A stretch of 64,000 nucleotides of DNA. Origin: an uncultured Myxococcales bacterium. GTDB taxonomy: Bacteria; Myxococcota_A; UBA9042; DTJE01. Of this stretch, positions 1 through 9,300 are shown one piece after another. The stretch covers positions 156,346-220,345 of the forward strand of contig CAIZWN010000083.1 in the NCBI GenBank assembly GCA_903936705.1. The letters are read 5' to 3'. A program made the translations under genes and the position numbers. Under the pieces are notes generated by a model. The model had not been told where the DNA came from. It made no database searches and worked only from the letters and a program-made list of their open reading frames with translations. Each line of letters opens with the position of its first letter. Positions within the stretch are counted from its first letter, which is position 1.

Positions 1-741
1 GGCAAGGGCGCCTCCTGGTCGAAGGCGCTGCCATGCCTGTCTGGACAGCAGTTCCGTGTGCAAGGTGCCGCATGGCCCCGAGAACAGCGCCAGCGAAGGT
101 TCAAAATCCCTGGCACTTGCGTCCAGCAGGTTGCGCTCGTCCTCGGCCACGTACGGTGGGTTCGACACTACCATGTCGAGAACTGGTTCATCAGGTACTT
201 CTGCCAGCATGTCCGACAGGATGACCTTCACACGGTCGGACAATTCATGGGTCCTGACGTTTCGGGTTGCAACCTCGATCGCGGCCTCGGAAATGTCCAG
301 GGCCACGATATGCGCGGCTGGGCAGCCAACGGCAATGGCGCATGCTATCGCACCGCTGCCTGTTCCGACATCCACTACACGCGGGGCCTCACCCCCGTTC
401 GATAGCAGCCATGCCAGGGCAGCATCGACGATGGCCTCGGTCTCGGGTCGGGGAACAAGAACGGATGGAGATAACTCGAAGTCCAGTCCGTGAAATTCCT
501 TGCGTCCCCGCAGATAGGCCACCGGCTCGCCCTTTGCCCGTCGCAGCAACAGCTCTCGAAGGCGGTCCCTCTCGGCGGTCGAAAGGGGGCGATCAGGTGC
601 GAGGTAGAGGTCCAGGCGGCGGATTCCCATGACTTCGGCAGCCAGCAATTCGGTGTCCAGGCGGGCCGATTCAATGCCTTTCCCTCGCAACCAGCGTGCC
701 GAAAGATTCAATACCTCGCGTACGGTAAGGGGATCAGCCAA
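1..741 (-). CDS. prmC: Peptide chain release factor N5-glutamine methyltransferase (3' end cut by window edge)
   Basis: Methylates the glutamine of the GGQ motif in release factors RF1/RF2, using S-adenosylmethionine. On the minus strand 247 codons are open to the window edge. They show the helical N-terminal domain, the SAM-binding motif VVDVGTGSGAIACAIA and the glutamine-binding motif NPPYVAEDER near position 140-170. About 30 C-terminal residues lie outside the window, judged from the usual length near 280. The start is a TTG at 741 preceded by GGAGG, overlapping the end of thiE by 8 bases, so it is probably the last gene of the lipoprotein-dus-thiE-prmC run. Family assignment is firm; the TTG start is inferred from the ribosome binding site. 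Confidence 0.9.
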   Translation of the reverse strand, partial: MADPLTVREVLNLSARWLRGKGIESARLDTELLAAEVMGIRRLDLYLAPDRPLSTAERDRLRELLLRRAKGEPVAYLRGRKEFHGLDFELSPSVLVPRPETEAIVDAALAWLLSNGGEAPRVVDVGTGSGAIACAIAVGCPAAHIVALDISEAAIEVATRNVRTHELSDRVKVILSDMLAEVPDEPVLDMVVSNPPYVAEDERNLLDASARDFEPSLALFSGPCGTLHTELLSRQAWQRLRPGGALA

Positions 742-1408
742 TCGCGCCTCCGTCCGGTTCGCGGCGGCATCTTGCAAATGAATCTACTGCCATTCTGGCT
801 CGTGCCTCGAACTCGCCCGCGACCAGGAGTTCCGCGATCATGGCTATTCCTGAAGCCCCGGTTTGCCGGACGGCCGCTACGTCAGCAAGGCCGATGCCAC
901 CGATGGCGACAACCGGCAGACTTGTCGCCTCTACGGCGCGCCGCAGTCCAGCAAGCCCCAATTCGGGGCGGCCAGTGGACTTCGTTCGTGAGGAAAAGAT
1001 CGGGCCGACTCCTATGTAGTCGGGTGCCGAGAGTCCGGCTCGACCGGCTTCCTCCGGAGAGTGCGTTGATAATCCGACAAGGCGAGGGCCGCTTCTTTCG
1101 GTCGCAAGGACCATGCGTGCATCGGACACCAGGATGTCCTGGTCCCCCACGTGGACGCCGTCAGCGTCGGTTACGCGGGCCACATCCGCCCGATCGTTTA
1201 CCAGCAGCACGGCATCGTCGGGTAACGCCGCGCGGATTTCGCGCACCAGACGTGCCATCTCGCCTCCTGGAACCTCCTTGGCTCGGACCTGAAACATCCG
1301 TATGCCACCTGCGGCCAGGGCTGCAGCAGCGGCCGGTAAACTGGCGAGCGGCAGTGTTCCTGTGTCCAGGATCGCGTAGATTCCGATGGGCGACGGCATC
1401 CGGATCAC
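734..1408 (-). CDS. thiE: Thiamine-phosphate synthase
   Basis: Joins hydroxymethylpyrimidine diphosphate and thiazole phosphate to make thiamine phosphate in the cytoplasm. The 224-residue TIM barrel shows the family signatures in order: QVRAKEV near residue 41, VNDRADVA near 69, DGVHVGDQD, then DYIGVGPIFSSRTKS with the phosphate-binding loop, and VVAIGGIG near 165. Its ATG overlaps the stop of the upstream dihydrouridine synthase (ATGA), and its 3' end overlaps prmC, so translation of all three is likely coupled. No other thiamine gene and no TPP riboswitch is visible, so this is an isolated thiE in a translation-related operon. Confidence 0.93.
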   Translation of the reverse strand: MIRMPSPIGIYAILDTGTLPLASLPAAAAALAAGGIRMFQVRAKEVPGGEMARLVREIRAALPDDAVLLVNDRADVARVTDADGVHVGDQDILVSDARMVLATERSGPRLVGLSTHSPEEAGRAGLSAPDYIGVGPIFSSRTKSTGRPELGLAGLRRAVEATSLPVVAIGGIGLADVAAVRQTGASGIAMIAELLVAGEFEARARMAVDSFARCRREPDGGAIG

Positions 1409-2475
1409 GGTTCCTCCATCGGAATGTCGTCATCCGGTACGGGCCCTTCCAGGGGAGGCAGGCTCAACTCGTCCTCGACTACGCGGTGGATTGCTGCCAT
1501 AAGGGTCGCCCTGGAACCAACCTCGGCCAGGCTGCGTCGGAGGCCGACGGCACCCCTCATTCCTCGCGCATACCGTGCCAGATGCTTGCGAAACAGCTTT
1601 GCCGCGATGCGGTCGTCGCCGCCGAGGTCCTCGGACAGGAGGTCAAAGTGTCGCATGACCGTGCGCAGCCAGGTCTCCCCTCCCATCGGCCGGCTGACCG
1701 GCGGCTGCCCCTTCCAGGCTGCCATGAGGCCAGCAAAGATCCAGGGATTGCCGATTGCCCCGCGCCCGACCATTACCCCATCACAGGAAGTTGTCGTCAT
1801 CATCCGCATGCCGTCGGCTGCCGTGACAACGTCGCCGTTTCCGATCAGTGGAATCGACACCATCCCCTTGAGGCGGGTGATGTGCGACCATTCGGAGGAT
1901 CCGCGAAATCCTTGCGACCTGGTGCGGGGGTGCAGTGTCAGACCAGCCAGCCCGCAGTCGGAAGCAAGCTGCGCGATTTCCTCCAACACTATATGGCCGG
2001 CTGCCGGGCCTGACCTGACCTTCAGGGTCACCGGAATCGTGACCGAGGCGCGCACCGATTTCATGATCCGTTCAAGCGTTGCCAGATCCGATAGCAGAGC
2101 CGACCCGGCCCCGCCGTTTGTCACGCGTCGAGACGGGCATCCAGCGTTGACGTCCACGAAATCGGCCCCGGCTTCCTGCACCATTGCAGCCGCCCTGCCC
2201 ATGATTTCCGGATCCCGGCCCTCGATCTGGATGGCGATCGGGTGGTCCTCGGATCTGCACTTCACGCGGCGTCGGGCATCGTTCGCGCCGAACGTCAGGG
2301 CGATGGCCGGGATCATCTCCGAGAAGCACAGGCCCGCGCCGAATTCGCGGCACATGGATCGAAACGGCCAGTCGGAATAGCCGTCAAGCGGGGCTGCCAC
2401 AAATGGAGTTTTTTGCAGAATCGTACTGATGTCGAAGGGTGTCCTGCGAGACGATGCTGACGCATCGGGGCGCAT
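1405..2475 (-). CDS. dus: tRNA-dihydrouridine synthase (DusB-like)
   Basis: FMN enzyme that reduces uridine to dihydrouridine in tRNA. The barrel begins at FVAAPLDGYSDWPFRSMCRE and carries the catalytic cysteine in DVNAGCPSRRV, followed by GGAGSALL. The FMN phosphate site is seen in GNGDVVTAADG and DGVMVGRGAIGNPW. The start is uncertain. ATG at 2475 gives 356 residues, but a TTG directly after the upstream stop (2547) would add 24, and neither has a convincing ribosome binding site. The stop overlaps the thiE start. It follows the large lipoprotein gene on the same strand and is probably co-transcribed with it. The exact Dus subfamily cannot be settled by eye. Confidence 0.9.
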   Translation of the reverse strand: MRPDASASSRRTPFDISTILQKTPFVAAPLDGYSDWPFRSMCREFGAGLCFSEMIPAIALTFGANDARRRVKCRSEDHPIAIQIEGRDPEIMGRAAAMVQEAGADFVDVNAGCPSRRVTNGGAGSALLSDLATLERIMKSVRASVTIPVTLKVRSGPAAGHIVLEEIAQLASDCGLAGLTLHPRTRSQGFRGSSEWSHITRLKGMVSIPLIGNGDVVTAADGMRMMTTTSCDGVMVGRGAIGNPWIFAGLMAAWKGQPPVSRPMGGETWLRTVMRHFDLLSEDLGGDDRIAAKLFRKHLARYARGMRGAVGLRRSLAEVGSRATLMAAIHRVVEDELSLPPLEGPVPDDDIPMEEP

Positions 2476-2547
2476 TCGGGAGATTTGGGAGGACGTAGAA
2501 GGACTCCTTTCCGGGCGGGTCCCGCCTTCTCGCGGGTCCAGCCCCAA

Positions 2548-5091
2548 TCAGCGGCCTGTAGCGCCGCTAGCAGTGCATCCCTTTCCTGTGATCTTCACCC
2601 GGTCCACCAACCAACCTCTGAAGCCGTTGTTTGTTCCATCGACAGAGTCGAACCGGAATCGCAGTCGAATCGAGGTACCGGACCATGCAGACAAACTATA
2701 TCGGTACTCCCTCCAGGCAGGGGAGCGCCCTATCCCCTGAGATGACATTCCAACTGACCAGTTCGTTCCCGGAGCCGAGCTTTCGTCCTTCGGACTTCCG
2801 ACCAGACTCCAGGTGTTGGCCGATTCCATTGCCGGGGTCTGGACCTCAATCAACAGGCGGTCCGCTTTTGGATCGTACGATTCTACTTCCCAGGCGCTGG
2901 ACAATGATAGGGCAAGGTCTTGTACCCATCTTGTCGGGATCCATGGCGAAGTCAGGCTGCCCACGATTCGAGGCCCGGCCTCGTCGCAGACTTGTGAATC
3001 GGAAAGGTAGCAGGCCAGCATCGGGTTTCCGAACCACCAGGCACGCCTGCCGCTGACCGAGTTGGGTATGGTTCCCGAACCTGGTGGGCAGCCGGGAGCC
3101 GAAACGCTGGTACACAAGGCGCATCCAGGCGACCCGGGCAGACAGTCCTCCTCGCCAGGCAATGCGATGCACGCATCAAAAGACGCATCGTATTGGATGG
3201 CGTTGGTTCTCCATTGCCAGCCAACGCCCAGCACGGCAGCGTCGGCTGTCCAGGGTTCGCCAAGCGGAATGCCGGTGTCCATCCCGTCGCCGTCCGTGGA
3301 AGACTCGAAGTCGTCATCCAGACAAGCCGTCTCGGTTGTCGGAATGCCTGCAAGAGCAAAATCCGTGATGGCAATAGTGTTGGTCAACGGTAAAATGTCT
3401 ATGGTTTCAGGGATATTTCCTTCCTTCACGGCCTCGATGGTCGCCGAATATCCTGTTTGCGGATCGACTGCCCAGCCGGATACGCAGTAGAGGCCGTTCT
3501 GGTCGGTAACCGTCGAAAAGGTGGAAGAAACGGGATTCGTGTGTGAAGTTTTTGCTGTCACGAGTACGCCGGCCATGGGAGTTACCATCGAACCGGGTGC
3601 AGGCGCAGTCACGCGTCCGCATGACGTGCCTATCCAGGCAGTGGCTTGCGCAGGTGAAAGAACCGCTTCGATGGGGTAGTTCTCGCTCTCGCCAATACCG
3701 AAAACCTGGGAGTTGGAATCCTGGAATCCGCTTGCCTGGATGACCACGCACGTATCGCCGGGCAGGACTGCAATACGGAAGGAGCCGTCAAGTCCGGTAG
3801 TGGCTTCGAAAGAACCGTCGGTCGGAAAGGGGCTTGTCGCGCAGACGGCGCCTGAAGCAGCCAGGACCCTGGCTCCGGCAAGGGGCTGTTGTGCGGTGAC
3901 AGACCTGGTCATGGACGCCGAAACAGCTGCGATCCTCACCACTCCGCTTACCGTGGAGGAGCGTTCGCAGACCTGGTCCTCGTCGGTCAATCCGTCGCAA
4001 TTGTCATCGATGGGACCGCATACCTCCCGTGAAGGCTGCCGGCCCTCGCAGCGCGTGCCTTCCTGATCATCGCAGACAGTCATCCCCTGACAGGTCCCGA
4101 ACTCGTTCTGGATAAAGCATTCCTCGCCAACCAGACCTTCGTCCGTCAGGCCATCGCAATCGTCGTCCAGGAGATTGCACGTTTCGGCTGTGGGAATCTG
4201 GCCCAGACAGATGCGGGTACCGCCAGAAGCAGCGCAGGCCCATGTGCCGGGGCATGAACCGAGTTTGTTGGTATTGGCGCAATCGCCGCCGACAAGGTTT
4301 TCATCGGTCTTGCCGTCACAATCGTTGTCCTTCCTGTCGCACAAGGTTTCCGAGGCCTGCCAGTGCGGAATCGTCTCGTACAGACAGGCCCAGACTCCGC
4401 TTCGGCATTCGACGTCAGGGTCCACCCCGGGTGCCCCGCATACTCCCAGCCTGATGCATCCCCCCGATCCGGGATTCGGAAGAGGATCCTCGTCAGTCTG
4501 GCCGTCGCAGTCGTTGTCGAGGCCATCGCAGGTGATTTCTTCCAGCTCCCATCCCTTCACGGCCTGGTAATCGCATTGGATGATGACATTGACGCAGGTT
4601 GCTACAACGTGTTTTGGGTCGGTTCCGCAGACACCAACTTTCGTGCAACCCAGGCCTACCAGCAGGTTCGCGTCAAGTGTCGCTACGTCATTCTGTGGAT
4701 CGTACTCGTCCGGAATGCAGTCTCGGTCGGCGTCTGCCGATGGCAGGCGTGATTCCATGGCGTCGATCAGGCCGTCCCCGTCGATATCAAGCGGTCGGTT
4801 GGGATCTGGACCAACCTCGACGCCGTCCGGCACCCCGTCGAAATCGCTGTCAGCCAGCAGAAGGTTGGTGCCCGTAACGTTTCTTTCGATGCCATTCGCA
4901 AGTCCGTCCTTGTCAGCATCTGCTTCCGGGTCCATGCAAGTCTGTTCGGTACAAATGTCGCCTTCGCATTCAGCGTCTTCCCAGCAGGCGTCCCCGAAAA
5001 TCTTCCTGGGTTTGTCCGCAGAGCAACCCATGACGAGGCTCGTCGCGGCAAGCACGATAAGGATCTTTCGAGCGATTGTCCGGACGGGCAT
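2548..5091 (-). CDS. Large surface lipoprotein with TSP3-like and MopE-type DNDCDG repeats
   Basis: Predicted 847-residue lipoprotein. ATG at 5091 follows GGAGGGGGA and gives a short signal peptide ending in the lipobox LVMGC, with Ser at +2, which suggests the outer membrane. Then come a short Cys-rich motif, three TSP3-like calcium-binding segments (DADKDGLANGIE, DSDFDGVPDGVE, DIDGDGLIDAME) and four DNDCDG/DDDCDG/DDNCDG motifs, each followed by TDE, as in the Myxococcus protein MopE. Two carboxypeptidase-regulatory-like beta sandwiches follow (about residues 400-580). The C-terminal domain resembles a MAM/jelly-roll fold ending in GWLVDRVKITG. The function is unknown; the repeats argue for an extracellular, calcium- or copper-binding, disulfide-rich protein. 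It heads the dus-thiE-prmC run. Confidence 0.85.
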   Translation of the reverse strand: MPVRTIARKILIVLAATSLVMGCSADKPRKIFGDACWEDAECEGDICTEQTCMDPEADADKDGLANGIERNVTGTNLLLADSDFDGVPDGVEVGPDPNRPLDIDGDGLIDAMESRLPSADADRDCIPDEYDPQNDVATLDANLLVGLGCTKVGVCGTDPKHVVATCVNVIIQCDYQAVKGWELEEITCDGLDNDCDGQTDEDPLPNPGSGGCIRLGVCGAPGVDPDVECRSGVWACLYETIPHWQASETLCDRKDNDCDGKTDENLVGGDCANTNKLGSCPGTWACAASGGTRICLGQIPTAETCNLLDDDCDGLTDEGLVGEECFIQNEFGTCQGMTVCDDQEGTRCEGRQPSREVCGPIDDNCDGLTDEDQVCERSSTVSGVVRIAAVSASMTRSVTAQQPLAGARVLAASGAVCATSPFPTDGSFEATTGLDGSFRIAVLPGDTCVVIQASGFQDSNSQVFGIGESENYPIEAVLSPAQATAWIGTSCGRVTAPAPGSMVTPMAGVLVTAKTSHTNPVSSTFSTVTDQNGLYCVSGWAVDPQTGYSATIEAVKEGNIPETIDILPLTNTIAITDFALAGIPTTETACLDDDFESSTDGDGMDTGIPLGEPWTADAAVLGVGWQWRTNAIQYDASFDACIALPGEEDCLPGSPGCALCTSVSAPGCPPGSGTIPNSVSGRRAWWFGNPMLACYLSDSQVCDEAGPRIVGSLTSPWIPTRWVQDLALSLSSAWEVESYDPKADRLLIEVQTPAMESANTWSLVGSPKDESSAPGTNWSVGMSSQGIGRSPAWREYRYSLSAWSGTSIRLRFRFDSVDGTNNGFRGWLVDRVKITGKGCTASGATGR

Positions 5092-5155
5092 CCGAGCTCC
5101 CCCTCCGATCCGCCGGTCGCGGTCCACGGGAGGCACGTTTCGCCACGGCCGCCGT

Positions 5156-5395
5156 CTAGTCCACGATCGCGGCCAGATCCAGCCCACGCTTCCGCGCGTA
5201 GGCTACCAGTCCGACCTTCGTGATTGTACGGATGGCCCGGGTGGAAAGCGAGAGACGGACGTACCGCCCAAGCTCATCGACCCAGATGCGCTTGGACTGC
5301 ACGTTCGGGTGCTGCCAGCGCTTTGTGTGGTTATTCGCGTGCGACACGTTCATCGCTGGAATTCGTCGCTTGCCGGTGATCACGCACTGAGCCAT
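5156..5395 (-). CDS. rpmB: 50S ribosomal protein L28
   Basis: 79-residue L28 of the large ribosomal subunit. It begins with the typical MAQCVITGKRR and contains NNHTKRW, which fixes the start at 5395. Downstream are the rRNA-contacting stretch RIWVDELGRYVRLSLSTRAIR and TKVGLVAYARKRG. The Cys-pair zinc motif of some L28 proteins is absent, since only one cysteine is visible. GGGAGGACTACC precedes the ATG, and a strong sigma-70 promoter lies 29-57 bases upstream. The gene ends 64 bases before the large lipoprotein gene on the same strand, so read-through is possible. Confidence 0.97.
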   Translation of the reverse strand: MAQCVITGKRRIPAMNVSHANNHTKRWQHPNVQSKRIWVDELGRYVRLSLSTRAIRTITKVGLVAYARKRGLDLAAIVD

Positions 5396-5423
5396 GGTAG
5401 TCCTCCCGGGTCAAGGGCGGCGC

Positions 5424-5452
5424 AATATAACCGAAGGGCGTGGCCGCGTCAA
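5424..5452 (-). promoter_or_regulatory. Sigma-70 promoter of rpmB
   Basis: On the minus strand TTGACG (5447-5452) and TATATT (5424-5429) are separated by exactly 17 bases. The -10 lies 28 bases upstream of the rpmB ATG. It is one of the best housekeeping promoter matches in the window. Confidence 0.8.
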
Positions 5453-5524
5453 CAGGCGTCGCTCGGATGCGTTTCAAGTTGCCTGTGAACGTGGACGGCC
5501 CCATGCGTGCTACAATTCGCGGCC

Positions 5525-6301
5525 ATGTTGGGCCGGCTTCTAGGACTCGCCTTCGGGCGGGTGTTGGGTCTTGTGGAGGGGTTCGGCTCGTGCCTGATCC
5601 TGTTGGCAGAAAGCTTTGTCTGGCTGCTGCGCCCCCCGTTCCGCTGGCGTCTTTTCTTCCAGGCAATGGAGTTTACGGGCGTCGGTTCCCTGTTTATCGT
5701 GATTCTTACCGGCCTTTTCACCGGCATGGTTTTCGCCGTCCAGACCATCAACACGTTCAGGCTATTCAACGCCGAGACCCTGGTAGGGTCGGTTGTCTCA
5801 CTGGCCCTGATGCGGGAGCTGTCCCCGGTTCTTACTTCGCTGATGGTGACGGCTCGAGTCGGTTCTGCGATTGCGACCGAGCTTGGAACGATGCGAGTCA
5901 CCGAACAGGTTGATGCGCTTTACACGATGGCGGTTAACCCGATCCAGTACCTGGTAACGCCCCGTGTAATGGCTGCAATCCTGATGCTTCCGGTACTTAC
6001 CGGCTTTTGCGACCTGGTTGGTATCGGCGGCGCCTATTACGTCAGCGTGCATCTGATGGGCGTTGATGGTGGCATGTTCCTGGATAAAATCCGGATGTAC
6101 GCCGATTGGTGGGACGTCGTGTCAGGCATGATCAAGGCGTCCGTTTTCGGAATGATATTGGCGGTGGTAGGTTGTCACAAGGGTCTGAATGCGTCAGGAG
6201 GTGCCAGGGGAGTAGGTATGGCGACAACCGAAAGCGTGGTGGTGTCGTCGATCCTGATCCTCGTGGTCGATTACTTCCTGACCCTGCTGCTGTATCGCTG
6301 A
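5525..6301 (+). CDS. mlaE: MlaE-type ABC transporter permease
   Basis: Inner-membrane permease of the MlaE/YrbE family, which moves phospholipid between the inner membrane and periplasmic MCE proteins. The 258-residue product from ATG 5525 matches the usual length near 260 and shows five or six hydrophobic segments. The central family stretch LALMRELSPVLTSLMVTARVGSAIATELGTM is recognisable; the EQVDAL motif follows. A GTG 18 bases upstream is an alternative start. The partner genes usually beside it (ATPase mlaF, MCE protein mlaD) are not adjacent: rpmB is divergent upstream and a Cys-rich lipoprotein gene follows 82 bases downstream. Substrate is inferred from family only. Confidence 0.9.
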   Translation: MLGRLLGLAFGRVLGLVEGFGSCLILLAESFVWLLRPPFRWRLFFQAMEFTGVGSLFIVILTGLFTGMVFAVQTINTFRLFNAETLVGSVVSLALMRELSPVLTSLMVTARVGSAIATELGTMRVTEQVDALYTMAVNPIQYLVTPRVMAAILMLPVLTGFCDLVGIGGAYYVSVHLMGVDGGMFLDKIRMYADWWDVVSGMIKASVFGMILAVVGCHKGLNASGGARGVGMATTESVVVSSILILVVDYFLTLLLYR

Positions 6302-6326
6302 GGTTTTTGGCATGGGCTGAATGACC

Positions 6327-6356
6327 TTGGCAGTCCGGTGTACCAAAGGGTATTCT
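6327..6356 (+). promoter_or_regulatory. Probable sigma-70 promoter of the duplicated lipoprotein gene
   Basis: TTGGCA (6327-6332) and TATTCT (6351-6356) are separated by 18 bases in the gap after mlaE, 28 bases before the chosen ATG at 6384. The same -10 hexamer occurs before the Cys-rich lipoprotein gene at 34305. Confidence 0.55.
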
Positions 6357-6383
6357 GCCGTGGTGCGTGGTTTGGAGGTTTTC

Positions 6384-9300
6384 ATGGCCGTGTTTGCGAA
6401 GGCGTTTCGTTGGGTCGCATTTGTGGCTGTCGCGTTTTCGATTGCATGCGGTGGGGTTGATGGACCCACGGCGGACCTGTCGGATGTTCATGAGGTTATC
6501 GACACGGTCGATGTTGCAATTGATGTCGCGGTCGATCTGGCAGATTCATCGGATGCCGGTTCCGACGTCCTGGGCGAGGAGTTGGTTCAGCCGAAGTGCA
6601 GCCCGGAAACGGTTGGGACTGACTGCTCGGCCGAGTGCGCCGGCGCGGAAGCGTGCCAGTATTGCAGGTGCAACACCGAGCTGAACGGCGGCACATGCGA
6701 GGTGGTGGAACGGCCTGACGAGTTTGCCTGTGACGACGGCGACCCATGCAGCCAAGATGATCGATGCGCCTTGGGCGCCTGTGTGCCTGGCACTTCGGTC
6801 TGCGACTGCAGGAAGAGTGTTGACTGCGTACCGCTGGAGGATCGCGATCTTTGCAACGGGACGCTGGTGTGCAACCTGCAAAACTTTCCTTTCAAGTGCG
6901 AGGTGGATCCAGGAACCGTAGTTGTCTGTCCAACGGTGGCGAATTCGGCTTGCATGACCAGCCAGTGCGACCCTGCCACTGGTGCGTGTGCTATGGCTAG
7001 TGCCAACGAGGGACTATCGTGTCCGTTGACTGACAAATGTACTGCAACGGCACAGTGCATCCTGGGAAATTGCGTCAGGTCGACCGACAAGTTGTGCAAC
7101 CCCGACGACAATCCCTGCACCGACGCGATCTGCGACGAGATCAAGGGGTGTGTCCAGGTTGCAAATACGGCAGATTGCGATGATGGGAACAAGTGCACCG
7201 AGAATGATCACTGCGCACTTGGGGTCTGCAAGTCGGGGGCGGAACTGATTTGTGGCGACGGCAACTTCTGCAACGGCATCGAGACGTGCGACAGGGGCAT
7301 CGGGTGTGTCGCCGGGACCGCTGTCAATTGTGATGACAGCATTTCGTGCACCGACGATTCGTGCAGCAACGATCTTGGCAGGTGTGTTCATGCATGGAGG
7401 CTCGACGCGGTCGAGGGACCCAGAGGGGCGGCAAATTGCAGCGACGGCAATGACAACGACTGCGATGGTCTCAAGGACGCTGCCGACCCGGAGTGCCAGT
7501 TCGGCCTTGATTCGGTTAACCCGGTCAGTGGTCCGACAACCGGAGGCACTGTGGTGCAGTTGTTTGGCGCGTCGCTTGGTCTTGTGACGAAAGTGTTTGT
7601 CGATGGCGTCAGGGTCGACGAGTTCTCGTTGCAGTCGGCAAGCATCATAAAAATAGTCATGCCGGCGCATCTGGCGGGCTTCGTGGATTTCAGGGTCGAA
7701 TCGGACGACCTGTCTGTCGATTTGCATGCCGTGTTCCTGTACGTGACGCGCAGCGAGGACCCCGATGTAGTGGCGTCCCTGCTGGGTCCGACGGGTGATG
7801 CCGAGATCGTCGAGGGTACGCCGGGGCCGCTGTACGAGTCCCTGGTCTCGGTGCCTGGAGTGACTGACGTGGTCCCTGTTCCTGCCGGGGCGCTGCTGGG
7901 ACAAATTGGGTATGGCCCTCGCAATTCGGCACCGTGGGTCAATCCGTCATGGGTTTGGTCGAACGCGACCGGTGTCTCAACGGGTTTTGGCACGGTGAAA
8001 TTCTCGGGTTCATTCTCCCCGCAGGTTGGCGGTCTGATGGACGTTGCCGCGCGGTTCTCGATCGATGGCGGAGCGTCGTGGGTCTATGCGGATCAGGATG
8101 GAACCGCGAATGGCTACGCGGCAGCGCAGGCGCTGAAGCTTGTCGTGTTCGGGGCACCGCGGCCTGGCGCCATCGTTATCAACGAGTTGATGTGGATGGG
8201 TTCCTACCAGGACGACTACGACGAGTGGATCGAGCTTAGGAACATGACAGCGGCCCCCTACCGTCTGATTGGCTGGAAGATCACCGGAGCGAAGTACCCT
8301 TCCGGCGACATCGTTCTGGGCGACTCCCCACAGGTCGTGGGGAATGCTGTAATTCCGCCCAACGGGTATTTTCTGATTGCACAGTTCGAGAGATCCAAGT
8401 CGCAGGTCGATGCGCCCCCGGACATCGCGATCCAGCCTGCCAGTATGTCGCAGAAGGTGCTGTCCTTGAAGAACTCGGGGCCTTTTGTATACCAGTTGAA
8501 GGGAGCTGACGGCACTATTGTGGACGAGGTTCACTTCACTGCCTTGGTCGGTTTCCACGATCCGGCGGTCAATGGGCTGCCATCACGTTCCATGGAACGC
8601 AAGGCCGTTCCTGGCAGTGGCATGTTTGATTCGAACTGGCGGACGGCTGCCGTTGCGACCGGCTGGAAGGGCGACCCGTTCCAGGTAAAGAACTTCGGTA
8701 CGCCGCGAGGCCAGAACAGCGACATCCCGCAGTGTGCGAAGGATGACGAGTGCGCTGGGGCCTTTGCGCCGGGGGTTCTGGGACTGTGCCAGCGACCGTT
8801 CTGCCAACTGCCGGCTGGGCGTTGCGGCGGGACTTCGAAGCAGGATGGGGACTCATGTAACGACGGGGACTTGTGCAGCGAGGGAGATCTTTGCCAGTCG
8901 GGCACCTGCGTTGCCGGTGCCAACGTTTGCGGGTGTCGCAAGGATGCGGATTGCGGGCCGCTGGAGGACAACAACCTTTGCAACGGGACGCTGGTGTGCA
9001 ACCTCCTGGTATTCCCCTACGAGTGCGTCGTCGATGCCACAACGATAGTGGCGTGTCCGACGGATCTGGATGGCGATTGCATGACCAACCAGTGTGACCC
9101 GGCTGATGGTTCCTGTTCACAGAAGCCTGCCAATGAAGGGGGCTCATGCGTTCTGTTGGACAGTTGCACGTCGACGGCAGAGTGTTTTGACGGGGCTTGT
9201 ACCAGGAAGACATCAATCCAGTGTGCGGCCGATGAAAATCCTTGCACCGACGCGAGTTGCGACGAGTCGCTGGGTTGCGTCCAGGTCGCGAACACGGCAA

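Noticed and set aside
490-2013. Long plus-strand open frame opposite prmC, thiE and dus
   Set aside because: It is antisense to three genes with clear catalytic motifs; its own translation is rich in Arg and Pro without any recognisable motif.
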